20,557 nt of DNA from Tissierellia bacterium (GCA_012728775.1 JAAYEN010000007.1:1-20557), one strand, 5' to 3'. Shown: positions 1-8,254, numbered from the stretch's first letter. Numbers and translations are program-made. Notes: generated from the letters alone by a model not told the origin.

Positions 1-84
1 CTATTACCTCCGCAAGATCGGAAAAATCTTACAATCAGTTAAGTGGTTCGTATATTTTAATCTAATGATATGGAGGAAGTGTGT

Positions 85-1023
85 ATGACTAATGTTATAG
101 AGGTGCGTGGGTTAACAAAAAAATATAAGGAATTGACAGCTGTTAATAATTTAGATTTAGATGTCAAAGAGGGACAGATTTTAGGTTTATTGGGTCCTAA
201 TGGTTCTGGTAAGTCTACAACTATCAACTGTATTTTATCTTTATTATCTTTTGATGATGGGGAAATTAAAATTTTCGGCGAGGAAATGTCTCCTGAGAAA
301 TATCATATAAAAGAAAAAATTGGTGTTGTATTTCAAGATGTGGGAGTTTTTGAAGAATTATCAGTATATGAAAATGTGGATTATTTTTGTGGTTTATATG
401 TTTTAGATAAAAATTTAAGAAAACATTTAGTTCAGGAAGCTATTGATTTAGTGGCGCTGAATGATTTTAAAAAGTTTAGACCGAAACAATTATCAGGTGG
501 ATTATTGCGAAGATTAAACATTGCGTGTGGAATCGCCCATAAACCTGAGATTTTATTTTTTGATGAGCCTACAGTTGCAGTTGACCCTCAGTCTAGAAAT
601 AATATTCTTGAAGGAATTAAACATTTAAATACCCAAGGTGCCACCGTTATTTATACTTCTCATTATATGGATGAGGTTGAGCAATTATGTGATGAGATTA
701 TTATTCTTGATAAAGGAGAAGTAATCGCCAAAGGAAGTGCTCAATCTCTTAAAAATCAAATCAGTTTAAATGAAAAGGTTTTATTTGAGAGTAGCCAATT
801 AAATGCCGAGATTATTGAAAAGATTCGAGTTTTAGAGAATGTGTTAAGTGTCGAATATCAAGACCCTTTGTGTACTGTTTTATTCGAAAAGGGAAATGAA
901 AATCTTTTGGATTTAATTAGATTTTTATCTGATAATAATGTAAATTATGAGTCTTTATCTTCCCAAAGGCCGACTTTGAATGATGTCTTTTTAGAGTTAA
1001 CTGGAAAAGAATTGAGGGATTAA
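85..1023 (+). CDS. ABC-2 type exporter, ATP-binding protein
   Basis: Cytoplasmic ATPase of an ABC-2 exporter, energising the two permeases encoded just downstream. A 312-residue protein shows all nucleotide-binding motifs in order: Walker A GPNGSGKST (37-45), Q-loop Q84, signature LSGGLLRR (136-143), Walker B ILFFDEPT (156-163), D-loop and switch histidine H193. The C-terminal ~90 residues are the usual poorly conserved extension of the DrrA/CcmA-type ATPases. An in-frame ATG at 70 overlaps the Shine-Dalgarno GGAGG (72-76), so the ATG at 85 is the credible start. The gene ends one base before the next begins, so translation is probably coupled. One ATPase with two different ABC-2 permeases resembles the Bacillus LnrLMN (linearmycin resistance) layout; substrate cannot be read from sequence. 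Only a weak promoter candidate (TTACAA at 29, TATATT at 51) lies upstream, and earlier operon genes may lie outside the window. Confidence 0.93.
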   Translation: MTNVIEVRGLTKKYKELTAVNNLDLDVKEGQILGLLGPNGSGKSTTINCILSLLSFDDGEIKIFGEEMSPEKYHIKEKIGVVFQDVGVFEELSVYENVDYFCGLYVLDKNLRKHLVQEAIDLVALNDFKKFRPKQLSGGLLRRLNIACGIAHKPEILFFDEPTVAVDPQSRNNILEGIKHLNTQGATVIYTSHYMDEVEQLCDEIIILDKGEVIAKGSAQSLKNQISLNEKVLFESSQLNAEIIEKIRVLENVLSVEYQDPLCTVLFEKGNENLLDLIRFLSDNNVNYESLSSQRPTLNDVFLELTGKELRD

Positions 1024-1024
1024 T

Positions 1025-2119
1025 ATGTTTATTCATTCTTTTAAAAACACTTTTAAAATACTATTGAGACAGAAGTCTTTAATTTTTTGGGGACTTCTAT
1101 TTCCCATTATTTTAGGGCTATTATTTAAACTGGCACTGGGTAATTTAGATAATGAGTTTAAATTGGAGCCAATTGATGTTGCAGTAAATGAAAAATTACT
1201 AAATGAACCGGGTTTTGAAATATTTTTAGATGGTTTAGAGGATGAGGATATCTTTAAGGTAACTAAGACTAATAATAATCAAATGTTATTAGATCAAAAA
1301 GTTGTAGCTTATATTTCCGATATAGATAGAATTGAAACCCAGAGTGCTGGCGTGAAGGAAACTGTAGTAGAAACTGTAATGAATAGTTATCTTCATAATA
1401 TGGAAACTGTTAAGAAAATATTTGTTGAGAATCCTAATATGGATATTAATTCTTTGTTTGATTATTCTGAGTATGTAGTGGATAATTCGAACCCAAATAT
1501 GAGTTTATCGAATACTTATTTTTATACATTGATTGGAATGCAAGCAATGTATGGATATATGTGGGGGATGACTGTTATTTATCAGTATGAGGCGAATTTA
1601 AGCACCACTGCTAAGCGTAATATTATGTCACCTATGCGAAAGAGGACGAGTTTGAGTGCATCTTTGTTGGTGGCTTGGTTAATTAATATGTCGGTAATAA
1701 TTATTACGATGCTAGTCATTCACTTTGCATTAAAAGTTAATATTGGAGAAAAGTTGTTACCAATTTTTGGACTAGTGAGTTTGGGTGCTTTGACGGGAGT
1801 TTCTTTTGGAACTTTAATTGGGGCGAGTAATAAAAAGAGCCAGGATACTAAGATTGGATTAGGAATTAGTTTGACAATGATGATGTCTTTTTTAGCGGGT
1901 ATGATGGTGTCTAATATTAAAATTTTAATTGAAAAGAATGTGCCAATTATAAATAGAGTAAATCCCGTGGCTTTAATTACGGATGCTTTGTATTCATTAT
2001 ATTATTATCCAAGTCTTGATAGATATTGGATGAATATGATGTGGCTTAGTGGTGTAACTTTTGTTCTTATTTTATTGACCTTTAGATTTATTAGGGGGAA
2101 ACAATATGACAGTCTTTAA
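1025..2119 (+). CDS. ABC-2 type exporter, permease subunit 1
   Basis: Membrane subunit of the exporter, 364 residues. The topology is that of ABC-2 permeases: one N-terminal membrane helix (about residues 20-40, rich in Leu/Ile/Phe with a central Pro), a long hydrophilic extracytoplasmic region (to about 160), then a cluster of about five hydrophobic segments to the C-terminus. A Shine-Dalgarno GAGGG (1014-1018) sits six bases before the ATG. Its 3' end overlaps the next permease by 14 bases, so the two are co-translated and probably form a heterodimer. The substrate is unknown; lipopeptide, polyene or bacteriocin export and self-protection are typical for the wider family but are inference here. 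Confidence 0.88.
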   Translation: MFIHSFKNTFKILLRQKSLIFWGLLFPIILGLLFKLALGNLDNEFKLEPIDVAVNEKLLNEPGFEIFLDGLEDEDIFKVTKTNNNQMLLDQKVVAYISDIDRIETQSAGVKETVVETVMNSYLHNMETVKKIFVENPNMDINSLFDYSEYVVDNSNPNMSLSNTYFYTLIGMQAMYGYMWGMTVIYQYEANLSTTAKRNIMSPMRKRTSLSASLLVAWLINMSVIIITMLVIHFALKVNIGEKLLPIFGLVSLGALTGVSFGTLIGASNKKSQDTKIGLGISLTMMMSFLAGMMVSNIKILIEKNVPIINRVNPVALITDALYSLYYYPSLDRYWMNMMWLSGVTFVLILLTFRFIRGKQYDSL

Positions 2120-3179
2120 AAATTATTTTAGAATTGTTAATAGGCATAAAGTAATGCTTTTGATGTATTCTGCCATTTTTTTGGTATTGATTGTCGTATT
2201 TAGTGTGAGCAAAACGCCCTCAGCAGGGGAGTATCAAAGTGTAAAACTAAAGGTGAGCATCCAAAATGAGAATGAGGGAGAATTAAGTAAAGCCCTTGAA
2301 AATTATTTATCCAAGTCTATGGAAATAGTCGAGAATTCAAATGAGGATGAGTTATTTTATGGAATAATTGACGCTTTAATTACTATCGATTCAGATTTTG
2401 AAGAAAATAAAATCGTCCATTTTAAATCTGCGCCTAAAAGTATGTCAGGTTTAATGGTGACTCAGCGTGTAAATGAATTCTTAAATAAAGTTGGAATGTA
2501 CGAGAGAGTGGGACTTTCTTTATCGGATTCTATCAGTTCTTCATTAGAAGATTTAGACCATGAGGTTTCAGTAAGCACTATTAGTAAGACAGAAACAAAT
2601 GGTGCTCATAATTACTTTAACTTTTTGCATTATGTTTTGATGTCTCAGATTGTATTAATTATTAACTCGGTGATGGTGATTTATAAAAAGGAAACCATTT
2701 CTAAGCGTAATGAAGTTTCTCCTGTTTCTAAAGCTTCTCAAAACTTACAATTAACTTTAGGTCATATTGTGGTGGGTGTTGGCGCTTGGTTGATTTACAT
2801 TGTTATGTATATTTTATTGTATAAAAATCATGAGACCCTGCCTTATTATATTCTAAATAGTTTTGTTTTTATGATTAGTGTAGTAACTTTAGCGATTTTA
2901 CTATCGAGAATTGTAACCAATGAGAACACTTTATCTGCGATTATGAATGTTGTGAGTTTAGGGGCGTCGTTTATTTCTGGGGCTTTTGTTCCTCAGGAGT
3001 TATTGAGTAAATTTACTTTAAATTTGAGCAAATTTCTCCCTTCTTATTATTATATTACTAATAACAATCAGCTAGGATTTAATCCAAGCTTATCGATAAT
3101 CTTGCCTAATGTATTGATTATGTTAGCTTTTAGTATTGGATTTATTATTTTATCGAATATAATTAAAGTAAGACGTTAA
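2106..3179 (+). CDS. ABC-2 type exporter, permease subunit 2
   Basis: Second membrane subunit, 357 residues, with the same plan as its neighbour: an N-terminal membrane helix (about 17-35), an extracytoplasmic hydrophilic region, then about five membrane segments from about residue 170. The two permeases share topology but little obvious sequence, as in heterodimeric ABC-2 exporters. The start overlaps the end of permease 1 and uses AGGGGG (2093-2098) inside that gene as ribosome binding site. A weak hairpin with a T-rich flank follows the stop directly, so this is probably the last gene of the operon. Arginine codons across the three exporter genes include more CGN than murA (about 8 of 27 against 3 of 20 by eye), too few to prove transfer. 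Confidence 0.87.
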   Translation: MTVFKNYFRIVNRHKVMLLMYSAIFLVLIVVFSVSKTPSAGEYQSVKLKVSIQNENEGELSKALENYLSKSMEIVENSNEDELFYGIIDALITIDSDFEENKIVHFKSAPKSMSGLMVTQRVNEFLNKVGMYERVGLSLSDSISSSLEDLDHEVSVSTISKTETNGAHNYFNFLHYVLMSQIVLIINSVMVIYKKETISKRNEVSPVSKASQNLQLTLGHIVVGVGAWLIYIVMYILLYKNHETLPYYILNSFVFMISVVTLAILLSRIVTNENTLSAIMNVVSLGASFISGAFVPQELLSKFTLNLSKFLPSYYYITNNNQLGFNPSLSIILPNVLIMLAFSIGFIILSNIIKVRR

Positions 3180-3197
3180 ATGGTTTTCGCCATTTTA
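3178..3197 (+). terminator. possible intrinsic terminator of the exporter operon
   Basis: A 6-bp stem AAATGG/CCATTT with loop TTTTCG overlaps the stop codon and runs into the T-rich sequence TTTTATTTAT. The stem is short, so termination may be weak. Confidence 0.5.
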
Positions 3198-3270
3198 TTT
3201 ATATTTAAACAGTTAAGTGGATGAATATCTTTATCTTTCATTAATATGAATAGAGAAATGTAAACTTATA

Positions 3271-3279
3271 TGGTATAAT
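3271..3279 (+). promoter_or_regulatory. extended -10 promoter of murA
   Basis: TGG followed by TATAAT (3274-3279) is a perfect extended -10 element of the TGn-TATAAT type. No good -35 is visible 16-18 bases upstream, which fits an extended -10 promoter. The predicted transcript start is near 3286, so the leader before the TTG start codons is very short. Confidence 0.65.
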
Positions 3280-3285
3280 ACAAAA

Positions 3286-3319
3286 GGCGGATTACAGATT
3301 GAATGGGGGATTACAGTTG
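3286..3319 (+). repeat. imperfect tandem duplication of an RBS plus TTG start module
   Basis: Two near-copies lie back to back: GGCGGATTACAGATTG (3286-3301) and GGGGGATTACAGTTG (3305-3319). They differ by one substitution and one inserted A. Each carries a purine-rich ribosome binding sequence and a TTG, and the two TTG codons are 18 bases apart and in frame with murA. Confidence 0.8.
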
Positions 3320-4597
3320 GAGAAACTGATCATTGAAAATAGTGGCAAATTAGAAGGAAATATTAGAGTTAGTGGAGCTAAAAACGCAAGTTTGCCCATA
3401 TTAGCAGCATCTTTATTAGGTACAGAAGATATTATACTAGAAGATGTACCGAAATTAAAAGATGTGGAAATCATTTGTGATGTCTTGAGAGCATTAGGTG
3501 CTACAGTAGAAGACATGGGAAATGGTACAGTAAAAATAAATGCTGAAAATATAAAAACTTATGAAACTAAATATGAATTAATGAGCAAAATGAGAGCTTC
3601 CTTTTTAGTAATGGGACCTCTACTTGGTAGAATGAGAAAAGCTAAGAACTCCTTACCTGGTGGATGCAGTATTGGTGCTAGACCAATAGATTTGCATTTA
3701 AAAGGCTTTAGAGCATTGGGAGTTAAATGCGATGAAGTTTATGGTGAAATGGAAGATGGAGAAGATTCATATATTTTTGCCCATACTGAAAAACTAGTGG
3801 GAAATAAAGTTTATTTGGACTTTCCATCAGTTGGTGCTACGGAAAATATTATGATGGCGGCAGTTTTGGCTGAAGGTAGAACTACAATCGAAAATGCAGC
3901 TATGGAGCCAGAAATTGTCGATTTATCTAACTTTTTGAGAAAATTAGGTGGAAATATTCGTGGCGCTGGAACTAATACTATTATTATTGATGGTGTAGAA
4001 AAATTAGGTGGAGCTAGACACCAAATTATTCCTGATAGGATAGAAGCTGGCACATTTATGGTTGCGGCAGCTATAACAGGTGGAGATGTTGTTGTAGAAA
4101 ATGTAATAACAGATCACTTAAGACCTGTAATTTCTAAATTAGAAGAAGCTGGTTGCGTAATAGAAGAAAATGGCGAATCCGTAAGGGTTATTGGACCTGA
4201 AAAACTTAAAAGTATAGATATTAAAACTATGCCTTACCCAGGTTTCCCAACGGATATGCAAGCCCAATTTATGGCTATGATGACTCAATGTGAAGGAACT
4301 AATGTGGTTATAGAGACGGTTTTTGAAAATCGTTTTATGCATGTAGATGAATTCAATATAATGGGTGCAGACATTACTGTAAATGATAGGTCTGCAATAA
4401 TAAGCGGTGGCAATAAATTAAAGGGAACCAAGGTATATGCTACAGATTTAAGATGTGGAGCAGCTTTAATTTTGGCAGGATTTGTTGCAGAAGGCGAAAC
4501 AGAAATTTATAATATTTATCATATTGACAGAGGATATGAGGATATAGAAAATAAATTAAAGGGAATAGGCGGAAAGATTCGAAGAGCAGTAGATTAA
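3317..4597 (+). CDS. murA: UDP-N-acetylglucosamine 1-carboxyvinyltransferase
   Basis: Cytoplasmic enzyme for the first committed step of peptidoglycan synthesis: enolpyruvyl transfer from PEP to UDP-GlcNAc. With the TTG start at 3317 the protein has 426 residues and conserved positions fall at standard numbering: K22-N23 in the SGAKNA motif, and catalytic Cys117 in LPGGCSIGARPIDLH. The cysteine predicts fosfomycin sensitivity. PGFPTDMQAQF carries the catalytic Asp near residue 305, and RGYE near the C-terminus carries the conserved Arg. A TTG at 3299 would add six residues (MNGGLQ) not seen in the family; GGGGGA six bases before 3317 supports the shorter form. Many Bacillota carry two MurA paralogues; I cannot tell which this is. 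Monocistronic, with its own promoter and terminator. Confidence 0.97.
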   Translation: MEKLIIENSGKLEGNIRVSGAKNASLPILAASLLGTEDIILEDVPKLKDVEIICDVLRALGATVEDMGNGTVKINAENIKTYETKYELMSKMRASFLVMGPLLGRMRKAKNSLPGGCSIGARPIDLHLKGFRALGVKCDEVYGEMEDGEDSYIFAHTEKLVGNKVYLDFPSVGATENIMMAAVLAEGRTTIENAAMEPEIVDLSNFLRKLGGNIRGAGTNTIIIDGVEKLGGARHQIIPDRIEAGTFMVAAAITGGDVVVENVITDHLRPVISKLEEAGCVIEENGESVRVIGPEKLKSIDIKTMPYPGFPTDMQAQFMAMMTQCEGTNVVIETVFENRFMHVDEFNIMGADITVNDRSAIISGGNKLKGTKVYATDLRCGAALILAGFVAEGETEIYNIYHIDRGYEDIENKLKGIGGKIRRAVD

Positions 4598-4602
4598 AAT
4601 CA

Positions 4603-4636
4603 AGAGTTGTGTTCAAATGGACATGACTCTTTTTTT
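4603..4636 (+). terminator. intrinsic terminator of murA
   Basis: A 9-bp stem (AGAGTTGTG 4603-4611 with CATGACTCT 4622-4630, two G-U pairs), a 10-base loop and a run of seven T. It lies 5 bases after the murA stop codon. Confidence 0.88.
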
Positions 4637-4642
4637 GAATGT

Positions 4643-4672
4643 TTTGCATTAAATTTTTCCTTATACTATAAT
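4643..4672 (+). promoter_or_regulatory. sigma-A-type promoter of the amidase gene
   Basis: TTGCAT (4643-4648), an 18-base spacer and TATAAT (4667-4672). It lies between the murA terminator and the Shine-Dalgarno of the next gene, so that gene is probably transcribed alone. Confidence 0.65.
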
Positions 4673-4698
4673 ATATAAAATGACTTTGGAGGTAATTC

Positions 4699-5568
4699 AT
4701 GAGAATAACTAGTGATAAGACAATTTTTACAATGGACAAAAATAACGAACCGGTTTTAACTGCTAAAAGTGGTGATAAAATTGTATTTGAAACTTGTGAC
4801 TGTTTTTCCGATGTAATAAGAACTGAAGATGATGTAGTCAGTGGAATAGATTTTAATAGAGTAAATCCAGCAACTGGTCCTTTATTTATTGAAGATGCTA
4901 TGCCAGGAGATGTTCTGAAGGTTAAAATAATTAAAATAGATATAGGAAAACAAGGGGCAGTTGTTACTTCACCAGGGCTTGGAAGACTTTCTGAAAAAAT
5001 TGAAAAAGAAGAAACAGTTATTGGAATAATCGAGGGAGATTATGTAAGGTATAAGGGATTAAAAATTCCTCTAAATAAAATGATAGGGGTAATAGGAACT
5101 GCTCCTGAAGGTGAAGGAATTTCTACAGGCACACCCCATGACCATGGTGGAAATATGGATTGCAAAATGGTAAAAGAGGGAGTTAGTCTTTATTTGCCAG
5201 TCAATGTAGAGGGAGCACTTCTTTCTATTGGTGACCTTCACGCTGCTATGGGTGATGGTGAAATCATGGGTTCGGGAATGGAAATCGCTGGAGAAGTTGA
5301 AGTTCAAGTAGAAGTATTAAAAGATTTTGACTTTAAATTGCCTATTATAGAAACAAAAAACAAATGGATTACTTTAGGTTCTAGGGAAACTATGGAAGAA
5401 GCTAGTGAACTTGCAATTAACAATATGATAGATTTAATTATGAAAAAGACTAATTTAACCATGAATCAAGCAGGAATGCTTTTATCTATTGCAGGAGATT
5501 TAAGAGTTTGCCAAATAGTAGATCCTAATATGACTATGAGAATGGAAATTAAAAAGAAATATTTATAA
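4699..5568 (+). CDS. acetamidase/formamidase family protein
   Basis: Predicted cytoplasmic amidohydrolase that would release ammonia from formamide, acetamide or a related short amide. The 289-residue protein carries family hallmarks: GPLFIEDAMPGDVLKVKI (about 55-72), the His/Asp-rich stretch TPHDHGGNMD (about 149-158), and LPVNVEGALLSIGDLHAAMGDGE (about 171-193), matching the FmdA/AmdA pattern of a small-amide active site. It is close to the length of the compact bacterial and thermophile acetamidases and shorter than fungal or mycobacterial forms. Start ATG with GGAGGT upstream. It stands alone, with its own promoter and a strong convergent terminator; no amide transporter or urease genes are adjacent. 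The family is clear, the substrate is not. Confidence 0.9.
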   Translation: MRITSDKTIFTMDKNNEPVLTAKSGDKIVFETCDCFSDVIRTEDDVVSGIDFNRVNPATGPLFIEDAMPGDVLKVKIIKIDIGKQGAVVTSPGLGRLSEKIEKEETVIGIIEGDYVRYKGLKIPLNKMIGVIGTAPEGEGISTGTPHDHGGNMDCKMVKEGVSLYLPVNVEGALLSIGDLHAAMGDGEIMGSGMEIAGEVEVQVEVLKDFDFKLPIIETKNKWITLGSRETMEEASELAINNMIDLIMKKTNLTMNQAGMLLSIAGDLRVCQIVDPNMTMRMEIKKKYL

Positions 5569-5606
5569 AAAACAAAATTGAATATTTTAAATTAGACAAA
5601 TATAAT

Positions 5607-5650
5607 CAAAAAATAAGAGTCTCAGAAAATTTTCTGAAACTCTTATTTTT
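5607..5650. terminator. bidirectional intrinsic terminator
   Basis: A long hairpin: AATAAGAGT (5612-5620) pairs with ACTCTTATT (5639-5647), and TCAGAAAA (5622-5629) pairs with TTTTCTGA (5630-5637), separated by one C/A mismatch. Poly-A on the left (5607-5614) and T-rich sequence on the right give a U-tract on either strand. It lies between the convergent amidase gene (+) and permease gene (-) and touches the permease stop codon. Confidence 0.9.
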
Positions 5651-7103
5651 ATTCATCTTTTTCAAACATCAATTCAAATCTTTCAATTTCTGAAACTTGT
5701 TCACCTCTATTTTGAGATATTTTATAAAAAATAACTCCCAATATTAGCCATACTATGAATATTCCCAAGCTTGGATAAGTCATAAATCCAGGTGAGCTTG
5801 GAATAATAGAAAGTATTACTAACAAAGAAGATACTGCGATTGATATTAGAATTACTGTGTAATCTTCTCCAGCTTTAATTGGTCTTTTTAATGTACCTTC
5901 AAACCTTCTAAGCTTTAATGTAGAATAGCTAGTTATAAGCCATCCAAGTACAAAAGACAGAGATCCTACATTTGTTAGAGGTGCAATTACTGATGTTCCA
6001 AAAAAGGGACCTATTAAAGTTGCCAAACCACAAAATAAAATTGCAACTACAGGTGTTCCGTGTATTGTAGTAATTGAAAATGCATCTGGTAATAATTTAG
6101 AACGTCCCATACTATATAATAATTTAGAAGCTGCTATAAACATGCCATTATATGTGGAAAGTAATCCTCCTAAAGCTCCAATCATAACTACATAGTATAG
6201 AAATTTTGATAAAGCTCCGTCATAAACCCACGAGAATAAAAAAGCCAAAGCAGGAGATTCTAATTGAACAAAATCTGTCCAGTGAACTGCTGTCGCTGCT
6301 GATAATATTATTAAAATATAAAATAAGCCTGCAGCTGCGATTGTAAATACTATTATCTTTGGAATTTTTTTGGGGTCTATGTCGTCATTAGCATCTTCTA
6401 TAGCTTGTGGTATAGCGTCAAAACCTGCTAAGAAAAAGGGAACTATAACCAAAATACTTATAAAGCCACCAAAAAACGTTTTATGTCCCTGACTTTCAAT
6501 GGGCATATAAATCGGTTTTAAATTGTCTGGATTAGCTTTCATAAAACCAAAAAATATTATGATTAATGCTGCTACTAATATTCCTATTGTAAGTTTTGTC
6601 TGCATTTTTCCTGCTAAAGCTGTTCCTTTGACATTTAACAGTATCATAGCAAAGGTTAATGCTATTCCAAATATTAATGAACCTAAATACACTTCAAATC
6701 CAAATATCACATACAAGGGAGTGCCTTTGGTGAAAAATGGAAATAGTAGACCCAAAATATGATTAATATATATCATTTCCCATGGGAGTAAAACTATATA
6801 CGCCAGGGAAGTTAACCAACCTCCTAAAAATGAAAGCCTAGAACCTTCTGCCCGATAAGCAAAGGCCATGGTCCCTCCGGAAACAGGCATTGATCCTGTC
6901 ATTTCTCCATAGCATAGTCCAATGGGTATAACCATCAATGTACCAATTAGAAAAGCTAGAACCGTGCCTAAAACACCGCCTGCTGTATAAAACCAATCAT
7001 TCAATGAAACAGTCCATCCAACTCCAATCATTGAGCCAAATCCTAACATAAAAAAGTCTATTGCACTTAATCCTGACGAACCCTTTTTACTAATATTATT
7101 CAT
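5649..7103 (-). CDS. APC-family amino acid permease
   Basis: Polytopic inner-membrane transporter of the amino acid-polyamine-organocation superfamily, 484 residues with about 12 hydrophobic segments. TM1 carries the substrate-binding glycine motif GSMIGVG (23-29), and GFDAIPQAIED lies in the TM6 region, where APC proteins unwind around substrate. An in-frame ATG at 7127 lacks a ribosome binding site and would put GAGGAG inside the coding region; the ATG at 7103 has GAGGAG six bases upstream and is preferred. It lies 60 bases downstream of the opine-dehydrogenase-family gene on the same strand with no clear terminator between, so the two are probably an operon. The permease may import the amino acid, opine or imino-acid partner of that enzyme; this is inference. 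Confidence 0.92.
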   Translation of the reverse strand: MNNISKKGSSGLSAIDFFMLGFGSMIGVGWTVSLNDWFYTAGGVLGTVLAFLIGTLMVIPIGLCYGEMTGSMPVSGGTMAFAYRAEGSRLSFLGGWLTSLAYIVLLPWEMIYINHILGLLFPFFTKGTPLYVIFGFEVYLGSLIFGIALTFAMILLNVKGTALAGKMQTKLTIGILVAALIIIFFGFMKANPDNLKPIYMPIESQGHKTFFGGFISILVIVPFFLAGFDAIPQAIEDANDDIDPKKIPKIIVFTIAAAGLFYILIILSAATAVHWTDFVQLESPALAFLFSWVYDGALSKFLYYVVMIGALGGLLSTYNGMFIAASKLLYSMGRSKLLPDAFSITTIHGTPVVAILFCGLATLIGPFFGTSVIAPLTNVGSLSFVLGWLITSYSTLKLRRFEGTLKRPIKAGEDYTVILISIAVSSLLVILSIIPSSPGFMTYPSLGIFIVWLILGVIFYKISQNRGEQVSEIERFELMFEKDE

Positions 7104-7163
7104 AACCATCTCCTCTGTTCTCGTCATCGTCTAAATATAATTGTCATGTAAAAAATAATGTTA

Positions 7164-8243
7164 TTAAAAATCTATTCTGCATTGGGTAACTAGTTCCCAA
7201 GGAATCATTTCTTCACCCATTTGTCGATAATCTCTTTGTTCAATAATTTCTCCCAACTGTATTAATGCTGTTACTGTAGGTGTCTTGATATTTCTTACCT
7301 TTGCTAGTTTTTCCCAATTTGTTAGCCCTATTGCTATATCTTCAATAAAATATCTACTGCCAACAGAGCTTGGACCTTTGATATTTCTAAATATGGGAGA
7401 GTAATTGAAGTGATATTGTAATCTATCATTTTCATTATCAAAGGTTTTATTTGTCGGTTCAAAATATCCATTATCTAATCTACTTTCTAACTCGCCCTTT
7501 AGTTCATACCCATAAGCCTTTGCTATTTCACGTCTTTCTTTAGCAACTGCCCTCATCACTTTTAAAGTACTTTTAGTTATTCCTTCTTTATACAAATAGA
7601 ATTCCCCTTGAGAATAATCTATTCTTCCAGCATTTAAAAGACATCCGGCAGTATGAGTCTCAGGATTTGCATTTAGTAAAAACACATGAATGAGGTCTTG
7701 AGCAGGTTCAATAACCGGATAAAATTCCTGTAATTTTTTTACTAATTCCTCTGTCAAATCACAATTAGGTGAAGCTGCAAAAACTTCTTTAACTCTCAAA
7801 TGCAAATGAATTTCATTGGATTTTTTATCAACTCTTGTGGCATAAGTCAAAGTGTGTGATTCTATAGAATACTTAGGTCTAATACCAGTAGCTTTTTCAT
7901 AGACCAAAGGTCCAAAGGAAGCTGCTGCATTAAAAAATACTATTGTATCCTCATTCGTATGGGGAGCAAGCTCTTTTGCAAAATATTCGATAGCATAACC
8001 TGGTAGGGGATACATAATCATATAAGCATCTCTAGTAGCTTCAACAGGGTCGGTAGTATACGGAATTTTCAAAGTTGTTCTTTTATCACCTTCAACTAGA
8101 ACAATATCTTTTTCTAAAAATTCCATTTTATCTTTATTTTCCTCTAGGTTATATACTAAAACATCATGTCCTTGGAGCATTAAATCTGCTGCAGCAGTTA
8201 TAGAACCATTTCCACTTGAAACTAAAGTAATTTTTTTCTTCAC
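7164..8243 (-). CDS. opine dehydrogenase family NAD(P)-dependent oxidoreductase
   Basis: Cytoplasmic enzyme expected to interconvert an N-(carboxyalkyl) amino acid (opine) with an amino acid plus a 2-oxo acid, using NAD(P)H. The 359-residue protein starts with a Rossmann beta strand and G11-N12-G13, typical of the octopine/nopaline dehydrogenase N-domain. ESHTLTYATRV (about 128-138) matches the family's interdomain region. NPETHTAG places H197 where the catalytic His of octopine dehydrogenases lies. The rest is helical, as in the octopine/nopaline dehydrogenase C-domain. The start is GTG at 8243 with AGGAGG five bases upstream; an ATG two bases earlier is followed at once by TGA. No metallophore synthesis genes adjoin, which argues against a staphylopine-type role, and the downstream APC permease points to amino-acid metabolism. 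Alternative: another 6-phosphogluconate-dehydrogenase-like reductase. Confidence 0.82.
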   Translation of the reverse strand: MKKKITLVSSGNGSITAAADLMLQGHDVLVYNLEENKDKMEFLEKDIVLVEGDKRTTLKIPYTTDPVEATRDAYMIMYPLPGYAIEYFAKELAPHTNEDTIVFFNAAASFGPLVYEKATGIRPKYSIESHTLTYATRVDKKSNEIHLHLRVKEVFAASPNCDLTEELVKKLQEFYPVIEPAQDLIHVFLLNANPETHTAGCLLNAGRIDYSQGEFYLYKEGITKSTLKVMRAVAKERREIAKAYGYELKGELESRLDNGYFEPTNKTFDNENDRLQYHFNYSPIFRNIKGPSSVGSRYFIEDIAIGLTNWEKLAKVRNIKTPTVTALIQLGEIIEQRDYRQMGEEMIPWELVTQCRIDF

Positions 8244-8254
8244 ATAAACCTCCT
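8243..8254 (-). promoter_or_regulatory. RBS with overlapping ATG-stop and GTG start
   Basis: On the minus strand AGGAGG (8254-8249) is followed by TTT and then ATGTGA. The ATG (8245-8243) meets a stop codon immediately, while the overlapping GTG (8243-8241) opens the dehydrogenase frame at better spacing (five bases). Confidence 0.75.

Noticed and set aside
3292..4739. Several minus-strand open frames opposite murA and its downstream gap
   Set aside because: murA is unambiguous on the plus strand, and these frames have low-complexity, hydrophobic translations without start signals; one crosses the murA terminator and the next gene's promoter.
7164..8243. Staphylopine-type metallophore dehydrogenase
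   Set aside because: The protein family may overlap, but no nicotianamine-synthase-like gene, metallophore exporter or nickel/zinc-type importer is adjacent.
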